Assembly (NCBI RefSeq): GCF_001894745.1
Contig: NZ_BBYF01000001.1
Coordinates: 760,208 to 824,207 of the forward strand
Length of the DNA: 64,000 nt
Direction of reading: 5' to 3'
DNA from: Paenibacillus sp. NAIST15-1
GTDB taxonomy: Bacteria; Bacillota; Bacilli; Paenibacillales; Paenibacillaceae
Shown here in pieces: positions 55,946 to 64,000 of the stretch. The notes beneath the pieces were generated by a model, which searched no databases, was not told where the DNA came from, and saw nothing but the letters and a program-made list of their open reading frames with translations. Made by a program: the position numbers and the translations under genes. Every line of letters starts with the position of its first letter. Position 1 is the stretch's first letter.

Positions 55946-58735
55946 TCAACCTGTATTTCGAAGCCCTGCTGCAATACCGTTAATCGTAAGCAATACTTCC
56001 CGCAGCAATACCGCATCATCCTCTTCGTTCTCACGAAGCTCACGCAGTTCTGCCAGCAGGTCCACCTGCATATAGCTGAGCGGATCCACGTATGGATTGC
56101 GCAAGCGAATCGATTCCTGGATGACAGGAACATTGTCGAGAATATCCTCTTGTCCGGTAATTTGCAGGATTAACGAAGAGGTTAATTTGAATTCTTCCTC
56201 AATTTGCGTAAAAATACGCTCGCGAATGGCTTCGTCCTTAATCATGCCTGCATATTCCTTGGCAATGACAAGATCCGCCTTCGCAAGTGCCATTTGCAAG
56301 CTGTCGATCATAGACTGGAAGAAGGAATAATTCTGATACATATGGCGCATTGTTTCCATATTCTCTTCCTTGCCTTGATAGAAGCTCTGCAATCCTGTTC
56401 CTGCTGCATACCACGCAGGGAGCAAGTACCGGCTCTGCGTCCATGCGAATACCCAAGGGATCGCACGCAAGTCTTCGAAGCGGTCACTGTTCTTCCGCTT
56501 CGACGGACGTGAACCGATGTTCAGTTCACCGATCTCTGGAAGCGGCGTAGACTCCTTGAAGAACGTCATGAAGTCTGGATCACGGAAGATCAGATCCTGA
56601 TACTTCTTCAGCGAAGCCTGGGAGATGCTCTCCATGAGCTCCTTCCACTTCGATTCATACAGATCCGTATGCGGCGTACGAGCCAGCGTAGCCGCTTGTA
56701 TAAGTGCCGAAGTAGCTTGTTCCAAGCTTCGGTAAGCAATACCTTGTACGGAATAGCGGGAAGACAATACTTCACCCTGCTCCGTAATCTTGATGCCGCC
56801 ACCAATCGTGTGTGGAGGCTGAGCCATAATACTGCGATTCAATGGCATACCACCACGACCAAGTGCACCGCCACGACCATGGAAGAACTTCAATTTCACA
56901 TCGTACTTCTTCGCAGACGCCGTCAGTTCCTTCAGAGCCATACGAAGCTCCCAGTTCGCTGTAAATGCACCGCCGTCTTTGTTGCTGTCTGAGTAGCCAA
57001 GCATGATCTCCTGCAGATCATTCATTGCTTCAACAGCACTGCGGTATATCGGCAAATCAAACAACGTCTTCATGATCGCAGGTGCGGCATGAAGGTCGTC
57101 GACAGTCTCGAAAAGCGGCACAGCCTGCAATGTGCAGTGTACTTTGCCTTTCTCTTTGCGGAACAAGCCTACTTCCTTCGCCAGCAGCATGACTTCAAGC
57201 ACATCGCTCGCTGCCTCCGCCATACTGATCAAGTAGCTTGTAATACATTTCTCACCGAATTCCTTCTGTGCATCATAGACGATACGATACACATTCAGTA
57301 CTTCAGTTGTAGATTCACTATATTGAATATATTCCGATATCAATGGACGAGGATCATTCAGCAGGCGATTAAGAAGCTCAATCTTCTCCTCTTCGCTCAA
57401 GCTGCTGTAATCGTCCACGATGTTCATGTTAGCCAAAATTTCAGTCATCGCATTTTCATGCTCTTTACTATGCTGACGAATATCAAGTGTCGCCATGTGG
57501 AAGCCGAACAGTTCTACTTGACGAATCAGTTTCTTCACATACGTGTCTGATACATAATCTGCGAAGTGGTGGCGCAAGCTCCGGTCAATAATTCTCAGAT
57601 CTTCCAAGAACTCAAGCGGATTGTTGTAACGCTGTGCTGTCCCCTTCGTCGACTCATCCAGTATATTATTCAACTTCTCGAACATGTAGATTAACTTGAT
57701 ACGATACGGTTCCTTCTCATTGTTCCAGTATCCCGCATGCGTCAATGTCACATTGCGGCTGTCCTCTGCAATCGAGGATAGCAGTTCCTCAGATACAGAT
57801 ACAATTGTAGTACTGAAGCTAAGCGTACGGAACAAGGACTTCAATCGCTCCTCGTATTTGCGAATCGCAAGAGTACGCTGCATCTTCAATGTTTCCCATG
57901 TTACATCATGGGTAACCGAAGGATTGCCGTCACGGTCGCCACCGATCCAAGAACCAAATCGAAGGTAAGTAGGCACATGCCATCCTCCGGATGGATAGTA
58001 CTTATCCAGGCAGCGTTCCAATTCATGATATACATCTGGCAGAACATCGAACAGTGTCTCGTTGAAATAGAATAAGCCGTTGCGCACTTCATCGAGTACA
58101 GTTGGCTTACGATCACGCAGCTCATCCGTTTGCCACAGTGTTATCACTTCGTTCAGCAGCTTATCTCGCAATTGTTCACGCTCACGGTGTGTCAGAGTTG
58201 GATTATCCAACATTGTGACATCATCAGCAATGCGCTTATGAATATCGAGAATGGCCCGACGCATCGCCTCAGTCGGGTGCGCCGTTATGACAAGTTCCAA
58301 AGAAATGCTTTCAATAATTTCTTGCAATTCTTCTTCGGAAACTTTACGCTCCTTCAACTCCATGATCACACTTTCGATTGATCCTGGTTGAATGCTTTCA
58401 CCTGCAGAGCGCTCATAATCGCGTTTGCGACGGATCCGATGATTCTGTTCTGCAATGTTCACTAACTGGAAGTAGATAGCGAATGCACGAATCACTTGAT
58501 GTCGGATTTCGGGGTTCAACGTATTGATGAGTTGCTTAAACTCCTCATACAACTCGGGTAAAAATACGGCACGCAACGATTTGCTAAGCTCGCGGATCTT
58601 CTCCACAATGTTAAGCAATTCATTACCACCTTGATGGACGAGCACTTCGCCGAGTATATTACCCAGAAAACGAACGTCCCGCCGCAACATATTGTTGGAA
58701 TTCGTCTTGTTTGCGGTTAACGTTAGATCAGTCAT
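55946..58735 (-). CDS. ppc: Phosphoenolpyruvate carboxylase
   Basis: 929 residues. Active-site VITAHPTEAMRR, GYSDSNKDGGAFTANW, and FFHGRGGALGRGGMPL; the C-terminus ends LTINGIAAGLRNTG, the allosteric site. Carboxylates PEP to oxaloacetate to refill the TCA cycle. Full length. No other gene in its transcription unit. Confidence 0.97.
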   Translation of the reverse strand: MTDLTLTANKTNSNNMLRRDVRFLGNILGEVLVHQGGNELLNIVEKIRELSKSLRAVFLPELYEEFKQLINTLNPEIRHQVIRAFAIYFQLVNIAEQNHRIRRKRDYERSAGESIQPGSIESVIMELKERKVSEEELQEIIESISLELVITAHPTEAMRRAILDIHKRIADDVTMLDNPTLTHREREQLRDKLLNEVITLWQTDELRDRKPTVLDEVRNGLFYFNETLFDVLPDVYHELERCLDKYYPSGGWHVPTYLRFGSWIGGDRDGNPSVTHDVTWETLKMQRTLAIRKYEERLKSLFRTLSFSTTIVSVSEELLSSIAEDSRNVTLTHAGYWNNEKEPYRIKLIYMFEKLNNILDESTKGTAQRYNNPLEFLEDLRIIDRSLRHHFADYVSDTYVKKLIRQVELFGFHMATLDIRQHSKEHENAMTEILANMNIVDDYSSLSEEEKIELLNRLLNDPRPLISEYIQYSESTTEVLNVYRIVYDAQKEFGEKCITSYLISMAEAASDVLEVMLLAKEVGLFRKEKGKVHCTLQAVPLFETVDDLHAAPAIMKTLFDLPIYRSAVEAMNDLQEIMLGYSDSNKDGGAFTANWELRMALKELTASAKKYDVKLKFFHGRGGALGRGGMPLNRSIMAQPPHTIGGGIKITEQGEVLSSRYSVQGIAYRSLEQATSALIQAATLARTPHTDLYESKWKELMESISQASLKKYQDLIFRDPDFMTFFKESTPLPEIGELNIGSRPSKRKNSDRFEDLRAIPWVFAWTQSRYLLPAWYAAGTGLQSFYQGKEENMETMRHMYQNYSFFQSMIDSLQMALAKADLVIAKEYAGMIKDEAIRERIFTQIEEEFKLTSSLILQITGQEDILDNVPVIQESIRLRNPYVDPLSYMQVDLLAELRELRENEEDDAVLLREVLLTINGIAAGLRNTG

Positions 58736-59349
58736 TCGTCTCCCCCTATCTCACAATTCAGTACAGTCTCTAAAAGACTTTCTTAACATCATACTACAAA
58801 TTGAGACGAAAATCTTTAGTTTTCATTGAAAAAATCGCACGTTTCAATTGTATCCCCTTACATTGGTTCGGGTTTACAATGGATCGTTATCTTGATATCG
58901 CTAACCTGTATTTTTAGCCTTAAACAGCCTGAAATGTATGTTCATCATCCTACTCATTATGTTTCATGTAGAGCCTATAATTCATACATGATCGTCTAAA
59001 TATGAACTGCGAACGCAGCTACCTCAACAAAATAAAAAACGCCTTTCGGCGTCGATTTCATGCTGGTTAATGAAACGGGAATACTCCCCTCGCTTATCGT
59101 GCCTATTTTCGGCACCACACGTCCCTCTCCCGGACGCGCGCGCTGAACCTTATTTCAAGAAGCATTGCAGCGCGGTACTCAACATGTCTGATTTGAAAAA
59201 TGGAGCCTCTCGGCTCCATTCGGTTATTGTTCATATTGACGCTCGTCCTACTTGAGTATTTCCACGATGTCTTTACGGACGGTCGAACCCTTGGTTTCTC
59301 ATCACATCTATACATACAAAAAAACGCCCTACGGCGTTGGTTTTCTTAA
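58736..59349. other. ppc leader and tRNA-cassette spacer
   Basis: Two small terminators on the minus strand: AACGCC/GGCGTC (59039-59053) with TTTTTTATTTT, and AACGCC/GGCGTT (59323-59338) with TTTTTTT, which ends the tRNA block. The stretch 59164-59300 is a degenerate copy of the spacer 59700-59825. No gene. Confidence 0.55.
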
Positions 59350-59423
59350 TGGAGCGGGTGATGGGAATCGAACCCACGCTACCAGCTTGGAAGGCTGGAG
59401 TTCTACCATTGAACTACACCCGC
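59350..59423 (-). tRNA. tRNA-Gly(UCC)
   Basis: Full cloverleaf with encoded CCA; anticodon loop CUUCCAA. First (downstream) copy of the cassette. Confidence 0.97.
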
Positions 59424-59432
59424 ATATTTAGA

Positions 59433-59509
59433 TGGTCGGGATGACACGATTTGAACATGCGACCCCCTGGTCCCAAACCAGGTGCTCTACCAAGCTGAGC
59501 TACATCCCG
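59433..59509 (-). tRNA. tRNA-Pro(UGG)
   Basis: 77 bases, CCA encoded; anticodon loop UUUGGGA. Confidence 0.97.
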
Positions 59510-59524
59510 ATACTGTATTGAAAA

Positions 59525-59601
59525 TGGCGCGCCCTGAGAGATTCGAACTCCCGGCCTTTTGATTCGTAGTCAAACGCTCTATCCAGCTGAGCTAAGGGCG
59601 C
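59525..59601 (-). tRNA. tRNA-Arg(ACG)
   Basis: 77 bases, CCA encoded; anticodon loop CUACGAA. Confidence 0.97.
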
Positions 59602-59609
59602 AAACATAA

Positions 59610-59684
59610 TGGAGCGGACAACGAGATTCGAACTCGCGACCCTCGCCTTGGCAAGGCGATACTCTACCACTGAGCTATGTCCGC
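59610..59684 (-). tRNA. tRNA-Gly(GCC)
   Basis: 75 bases, CCA encoded; anticodon loop UUGCCAA. Confidence 0.97.
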
Positions 59685-59839
59685 ATATGGAGTGGGTGAT
59701 GGGTATACTCAACATAATCTGATTCAAAATGCCTTCGGCATTAAGATGGTACATGTTGACGCTCATCCTACCCTGATTACTCATCGATGCCTTCACGGAT
59801 GGTCGAACCTGAGGTTCGCTTCCCTAGCAAGGATGTTGT

Positions 59840-59913
59840 TGGAGCGGGTGATGGGAATCGAACCCACGCTACCAGCTTGGAAGGCTGGAGTTCTACCATT
59901 GAACTACACCCGC
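59840..59913 (-). tRNA. tRNA-Gly(UCC), second copy
   Basis: Identical to the gene at 59350; period of 490 bases. Confidence 0.97.
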
Positions 59914-59922
59914 ATATTTAGA

Positions 59923-59999
59923 TGGTCGGGATGACACGATTTGAACATGCGACCCCCTGGTCCCAAACCAGGTGCTCTACCAAGCTGAGCTACATCCCG
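59923..59999 (-). tRNA. tRNA-Pro(UGG), second copy
   Basis: Identical to the gene at 59433. Confidence 0.97.
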
Positions 60000-60016
60000 A
60001 TACTGTATTGAAGAAA

Positions 60017-60093
60017 TGGCGCGCCCTGAGAGATTCGAACTCCCGGCCTTTTGATTCGTAGTCAAACGCTCTATCCAGCTGAGCTAAGGGCGC
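60017..60093 (-). tRNA. tRNA-Arg(ACG), second copy
   Basis: Identical to the gene at 59525. Confidence 0.97.
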
Positions 60094-60101
60094 AAATTAT
60101 A

Positions 60102-60176
60102 TGGAGCGGACAACGAGATTCGAACTCGCGACCCTCGCCTTGGCAAGGCGATACTCTACCACTGAGCTATGTCCGC
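60102..60176 (-). tRNA. tRNA-Gly(GCC), second copy
   Basis: Identical to the gene at 59610; first tRNA in the transcript. Confidence 0.97.
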
Positions 60177-60816
60177 AATTTGTCGTTCAAAACGATATAT
60201 CAGAAGCGACAAGTAATAATATATCATAAGGTATTAAGTAATGCAACCCTTATTTCAAAAAAAATAATAAATAGCTGAAAAACCTTGCTGTTGAGCCACT
60301 GGAGACTTCAAGGTGCCTGTTCTAGGACATCTCATCACAACGCTTAACAGCTATTATCGCCCACAAGCTCCAACGGTTCTCTACGTTCCCCCACCCCTCA
60401 GAGCATTTCATCAGGTCGCCATAGTGGAATGCAATCGTTATTCCAGTCGTACGTCCCCTTATTTGCTCTAGATGGGTTTGAGACGCTTTACGTATCCAAA
60501 TCCCCCCTTTAAGGGTTTAAAAGGGCTCTTACAGGCTTCTAAGCTTATCCCTAAGATTAATTCCTTCTATTCTCCAACATAATATTGAGACCTACAAGAA
60601 CACGTATCTACCTAAATAAACAGCAAAACGGTAAAAGGCTAATTCGAATAATGAATCAATCGCTTCATCTAAAAGGAATTGTCCCATCAAAGGTGGGACT
60701 TTATTTATAAAAGATGTACCTAATTAGTGTGTACAAGTAAAGCCTCGAATAGTTCGGGTCTTTGTCACAGATAGGACTCATCTACAGCACAAGCTAATGG
60801 TTATATGTGGTATATT
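60177..60816. other. Gene-poor region
   Basis: Should carry the tRNA promoter close to 60180-60240. A hairpin GTCCCATC/GGTGGGAC with TTTATTT lies at 60681-60706. No gene recognised. Confidence 0.4.
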
Positions 60817-60852
60817 GGAAATGTATAACATTAATATACATTTCCAAGGAGG
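60817..60852 (+). promoter_or_regulatory. Inverted repeat abutting the RBS of the secreted protein
   Basis: GGAAATGTATA (60817-60827) and TATACATTTCC (60835-60845), perfect 11-bp arms, directly followed by AAGGAGG. It could be a repressor operator or an mRNA hairpin. Confidence 0.5.
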
Positions 60853-60857
60853 TTACT

Positions 60858-61286
60858 ATGAAAAAATCGTTAGTCATCATTTCAACAGTGCTAATGTTAT
60901 CAACATTTACTGGATTCGCTTCTGCTGCGCCTGACTCAACTAGAATTGCACCAACTCAATCAGAAACCTCAACAGATTCAAGAGAAATTTCACTTTTTGA
61001 TGTTAGTCACGTTGGGTACCATTCCTTCCAGAGCTCATTTCATGCAAACATCCATGCCGGAAAGAGCTTAGACGTTCATGTAAAGAATGACGGTCCAGGA
61101 ACAGTGTACATGACGTTAGTACGCGATGGAAAAAACTATGCGGTAGACATTCCAATATCTTCAGGCCAACAAAAAACAGAAACAATTAAAGTCTTTGGTG
61201 GCTTTATCTCTGAAAAATGGAAAGTATTCATTACTAATAAAGACGGCCATAATATGGACATCCAAGTTAAGGCAAAACAATACTAA
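60858..61286 (+). CDS. Small secreted hypothetical protein
   Basis: 142 residues from the ATG after AAGGAGG. Signal peptide MKKSLVIISTVLMLSTFTGF with a probable cut after ASA. The mature part is beta-strand rich (SLDVHVKNDGPGTVYMTLVR, FISEKWKVFITNKDGHNMDI). No Cys in the mature part. Function unknown. Terminator follows at 61312. Confidence 0.75.
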   Translation: MKKSLVIISTVLMLSTFTGFASAAPDSTRIAPTQSETSTDSREISLFDVSHVGYHSFQSSFHANIHAGKSLDVHVKNDGPGTVYMTLVRDGKNYAVDIPISSGQQKTETIKVFGGFISEKWKVFITNKDGHNMDIQVKAKQY

Positions 61287-61311
61287 AAGCATTTAAGCAA
61301 ATGATCATAAC

Positions 61312-61346
61312 AAAGCCTCGGACTAACCCGGGGCTTTACTTTTTTG
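61312..61346 (+). terminator. Terminator of the secreted protein gene
   Basis: AAAGCCTCGG (61312-61321) / CCGGGGCTTT (61328-61337), then ACTTTTTT. Confidence 0.8.
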
Positions 61347-61738
61347 GTGCCGGCCTCATATTGCCGCCAGACAAACTACTCCAAAATGGGTTAAAGTAAC
61401 ATTCCCTGTCAATCCAAAAAATTGTCTTAGATCTTTCATTACCTCTCTTTGCATATCTCTCTCCTCTTATCTTTAAACAGCATTATCCATGTTATGTTAC
61501 AACACCACTATCCTGCCCGACAGTTCAACAAAAGGACGCTCCCCATCCTTCGCTTGGGTTACAATCACAAACTAAAGAACGTACGCAGGTAGCATGTATT
61601 GCTTAAAAAGAAGCCCTGGCTTAATCTAAGCACTAAGATAATACTTTGGTGCTTATGACATTTTCGTTTTCGGAAATGATGATGCTCGGGATGTGTTTAT
61701 CCTCGCGTTGCTCACATACCGGAATAAACGAAAATATT
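61347..61738. other. No recognisable gene
   Basis: Intergenic, decayed. Nothing found beyond short frames without RBS. Confidence 0.4.
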
Positions 61739-62150
61739 TTATATCTTATCGTGCAGCATATCCCATCCATCAATTATCACTACAAATAAGCAAAATTGGA
61801 TTCCAGATAAATAGAATGAATCGCTCTCAATCTTATTGTCTGCATTTTGGTGATCAATAGCATCCACTTCACTAGCGTCTCCATCGATCCTAATGTCGCG
61901 TGCTCCCTCACCCACCAGGTACACTACATTCTTGTTGGCATCCAATGCTTCGTTGCGAGTACCTTCCGGTTCCTTTTGTCTGTGTAGTCATTGTGGAAGC
62001 GGTACTCTTTCCGTCCAGTATCCCACTCTACTTCACATCCGCTAATATCGACACCTTTCACCTTGGGCCAGCTAAATAGAAGCTCATTCCCATCGACATT
62101 ATGAAGAAGCTTGATCCACCACGTTTGGCCAAAAAGGAACTCTCACGTGG
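61739..62150 (-). pseudogene. Degenerate unidentified gene
   Basis: Minus-strand reading starts EFLFGQTWWIKLLHNVDGNE, then FSWPKVKGVDISGCEVEWDT, and after a frame shift continues as DANKNVVYLVGEGARDIRID. Composition is clearly coding but no full frame exists. Family not recognised. Confidence 0.4.
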
Positions 62151-62200
62151 ACGTTGGGGTAATGTCAGACATTTCTTAAGGCAGCATCTGTGAGTCGCTT

Positions 62201-62612
62201 CTACACGGCCTATTTAACGGCCATAAACACAGGGTTCGGCGTGGTGAGGTTCTAGGTGTCCAGGTGAGCGATTTCTCTTATGGAGGCAAATACATCGACG
62301 TTACGCAGTCACTTACGTATCATAAAGAATTCGGCTTCATTGTTCAGGCACTAAAAACAAAGAAGTCCGAAAGTACACACCTATCATAGATAGGTATACT
62401 TGAAAAGCTGAAAGAGAAGATCGATCAAAATCATTTCAACGCTCAAAATAACGAAGTGTATCAGCAACAATGGGGTTTGATTAATTGCCACTCAGACTGT
62501 GAGCCAATACGTCCATCTCAATTACGACATGATTATGAAAAGATAGTAAAAAAGAGCGGACTGCCATACATTCAAAAAAAAAGAACCTCATTGCCAAATA
62601 TTCAGAAGCAAT
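62201..62612 (+). pseudogene. Tyrosine recombinase (phage-type integrase) relic
   Basis: YTAYLTAINTG is followed, one base out of frame, by RRGEVLGVQVSDFSYGGKYI, the box I region with the catalytic Arg; then VTQSLTYHKEFGFIVQALKT, an in-frame stop, and LEKLKEKIDQ and PIRPSQLRHDYEKIVKKSGL. Box II (HxxR) and the catalytic Tyr are lost. It ends about 140 bases from the tRNA-Leu gene. Confidence 0.7.
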
Positions 62613-62721
62613 AAATTCATCAAAAGAAGAGCCTGTTATTGTGGATAATTAGTATTCGGTTAGCAAGGCTGTTAGCATGGGTGGGGAGTATAATGCTCCT
62701 CACTTCCCTATAAACAGCAAA

Positions 62722-62750
62722 AAACCCTTGTCCGACAAGGGTTTGATGAT
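62722..62750 (-). terminator. Terminator of the rRNA-tRNA operon
   Basis: AAACCCTTG/CAAGGGTTT stem (62722-62744); TTTTTTGCTG follows on the minus strand. Confidence 0.9.
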
Positions 62751-62751
62751 A

Positions 62752-62835
62752 TGGTGCGCGTAGAGGGACTTGAACCCCCACGCCAAAGGCGCTAGATCCT
62801 AAGTCTAGTGCGTCTGCCAATTCCGCCATACGCGC
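62752..62835 (-). tRNA. tRNA-Leu(UAG)
   Basis: 84 bases with a long variable arm; anticodon loop CUUAGGA; CCA encoded. Confidence 0.97.
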
Positions 62836-62847
62836 ACGATATTTAAC

Positions 62848-62923
62848 TGGTGAGCCATGAAGGACTCGAACCTTCGACACCCTGATTAAAAGTCAGGTGC
62901 TCTACCAACTGAGCTAATGGCTC
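62848..62923 (-). tRNA. tRNA-Lys(UUU)
   Basis: Anticodon loop CUUUUAA; CCA encoded. Confidence 0.97.
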
Positions 62924-62929
62924 TTACAA

Positions 62930-63004
62930 TGGCTGGGGATATAGGATTCGAACCTATGCGTGACGGAGTCAAAGTCCGTTGCCTTACCGCTTGGCTAATC
63001 CCCA
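62930..63004 (-). tRNA. tRNA-Gln(UUG)
   Basis: Anticodon loop CUUUGAC; CCA encoded. Confidence 0.97.
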
Positions 63005-63016
63005 ATAAGGTAACAA

Positions 63017-63092
63017 TGGTGCCGGCGAAAGGAGTCGAACCCTCGACCTACTGATTACAAGTCAGCCGCTCTACCAACTGAGCTACACCGGC
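63017..63092 (-). tRNA. tRNA-Thr(UGU)
   Basis: Anticodon loop CUUGUAA; CCA encoded. Confidence 0.97.
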
Positions 63093-63098
63093 ATATTA

Positions 63099-63174
63099 TG
63101 GTGGACGCTGACGGGATCGAACCGCCGACCCTCTGCTTGTAAGGCAGATGCTCTCCCAGCTGAGCTAAGCGTCC
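63099..63174 (-). tRNA. tRNA-Val(UAC)
   Basis: Anticodon loop CUUACAA; CCA encoded. Confidence 0.97.
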
Positions 63175-63267
63175 ATGTTGTATGTTTGTTTCACCAGCAA
63201 CTCTTATATCATATCAAAATCAATTAACTTGTTCAACCCTCAGTTTTTACCAGTTGAGAAGTTGTAA

Positions 63268-63342
63268 TGGTGACCCGTAGGGGATTCGAACCCCTGTTAC
63301 CTCCGTGAAAGGGAGGTGTCTTAACCCCTTGACCAACGGGCC
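63268..63342 (-). tRNA. tRNA-Glu(UUC)
   Basis: Anticodon loop CUUUCAC; CCA encoded. Confidence 0.97.
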
Positions 63343-63382
63343 ATGCAATAGAAGTCTATATAAACTACTTCGATCTCTTCTG

Positions 63383-63458
63383 TGGAGCTCTCAACCGGGA
63401 TCGAACCGGTGACCTCATCCTTACCATGGATGCACTCTACCGACTGAGCTATGAGAGC
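63383..63458 (-). tRNA. tRNA-Thr(GGU)
   Basis: Anticodon stem CAUCC/GGAUG with loop AUGGUAA, so the anticodon is GGU; CCA encoded. Confidence 0.95.
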
Positions 63459-63461
63459 AAA

Positions 63462-63537
63462 TGGCTCCCCGAACAGGACTCGAACCTGTGACAACTCGAT
63501 TAACAGTCGAGTGCTCTACCAACTGAGCTATCAGGGA
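63462..63537 (-). tRNA. tRNA-Asn(GUU)
   Basis: Anticodon loop CUGUUAA; CCA encoded. First tRNA after 5S. Confidence 0.97.
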
Positions 63538-63590
63538 ATATTACTGGACTCTCACAGGACCCTTCCTGTATGGAGTCCTTACAAAGGACT

Positions 63591-63707
63591 GCTTGGCGAC
63601 GTCCTACTCTCCCGGGACCCTGCGGTCCAAGTACCATCGGCGCTGGAGGGCTTAACGGTCGTGTTCGGGATGGGTACGCGTGGAACCCCTCCGCCATCGC
63701 CACCAAA
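63591..63707 (-). rRNA. rrf: 5S ribosomal RNA
   Basis: About 117 bases; minus strand starts TTTGGTGGCGATGGCGGAGG and ends in GACGTCGCCAAGC, with the usual CCCATCCCGAACACGACCG loop. Boundaries within a few bases. Confidence 0.95.
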
Positions 63708-63856
63708 CAGCATTGGCTAAAGCCAATATGAAGTTCAAGGTTTGAACCTTGAAAACTGAATGCGAAAGTTAGTGCTAGTTGTTCATCCGGGGCCCCCAGA
63801 AAGTATTCGGTGTTGCTACAAAGCTTCACGTCACTTTTTGGGGTTTAATCTTTTAG

Positions 63857-64000
63857 GATAAGCCCTCGACCGATTAGTATTGGTCAGCTCCACACATTGC
63901 TGTGCTTCCACCTCCAACCTATCTACCTCGTCGTCTTCAAGGGGTCTTACTTAATTGGGAAATCTCATCTTGAGGGGGGCTTCACGCTTAGATGCTTTCA
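63857..64000 (-). rRNA. rrl: 23S ribosomal RNA, 3' end (partial)
   Basis: The minus strand ends with TACTAATCGGTCGAGGGCTT, the conserved 23S 3' terminus. The rest lies beyond the window. Confidence 0.95.

Noticed and set aside
59500..60278. Protein-like frames across the tRNA cassettes
   Set aside because: They are translations of tRNA genes and spacers.
62620..63829. Frames across the rRNA operon tail
   Set aside because: They cover tRNA-Leu, tRNA-Asn and 5S rRNA and are artefacts.

Overview
The window looks like a chromosomal segment of a Gram-positive Bacillales bacterium, most likely Paenibacillus or a close relative. The evidence is the gene order sigW-rsiW-cdaA-cdaR-glmM-glmS, a glmS ribozyme ahead of glmS, strong AGGAGG-type ribosome binding sites, a ytcD/ytbD/ytbE-like locus and an rRNA operon with a long tRNA tail. 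No search was run, so the genus is an inference.

Layout. 1-7.7 kb: end of a family I.5-like lipase, a broken DUF523 gene, an alpha/beta hydrolase, a PQQ-type sugar dehydrogenase-like protein, the HxlR regulator/MFS/aldo-keto reductase locus and a truncated gene. 7.8-11.7 kb: an OFA-type MFS transporter with a LytS/LytTR two-component system and a good LytTR direct-repeat operator. 11.9-18.7 kb: pentose-phosphate operon zwf-tkt-tal-gnd with a divergent LysR regulator. 18.8-25.1 kb: small metabolic and regulatory genes, including MocR/EamA and a MerR (TipA-like)/metallopeptidase pair with a 19-bp-spaced MerR promoter. 25.4-29.4 kb: polyamine operon of the carboxyspermidine/carboxynorspermidine route (synthase, decarboxylase, SpeA-like decarboxylase) behind a leader with a terminator.

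29.7-47.6 kb is an accessory island built at attTn7, just downstream of glmS. The youngest element, 36302-47557, is a complete Tn7-like transposon: TGTAGC ends, repeated TnsB-type sites, a perfect 5-bp duplication ATAAC, insertion 24 bp past the glmS stop, and intact tnsA-B-C-D-E. Its only cargo is an overlapping pair: an OLD-like ATPase with a C-terminal TOPRIM-like segment and a D12-class adenine methyltransferase. This pair is a good candidate for an uncharacterised defence system. Next to it lies an older element, 31642-36295, flanked by AATAA, with a tnsA stub and the cargo of a ParB-like protein, a frameshifted LacI regulator and an MFS exporter. Beyond that is a third relic with decayed tnsA and tnsB and its own right end at 31635. 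So attTn7 has been hit at least three times, and the older elements were pushed outward.

47.6-58.7 kb is core chromosome: glmS with its ribozyme, glmM, cdaR, cdaA, rsiW, sigW and ppc. These link cell-wall precursor supply, c-di-AMP signalling and envelope stress. 59.3-60.2 kb holds a four-tRNA cassette present twice. 60.8-62.6 kb has a small secreted protein and decayed genes, including a tyrosine-recombinase relic. 62.7-64 kb is the 3' end of an rRNA operon on the minus strand: 23S (partial), 5S and eight tRNAs.
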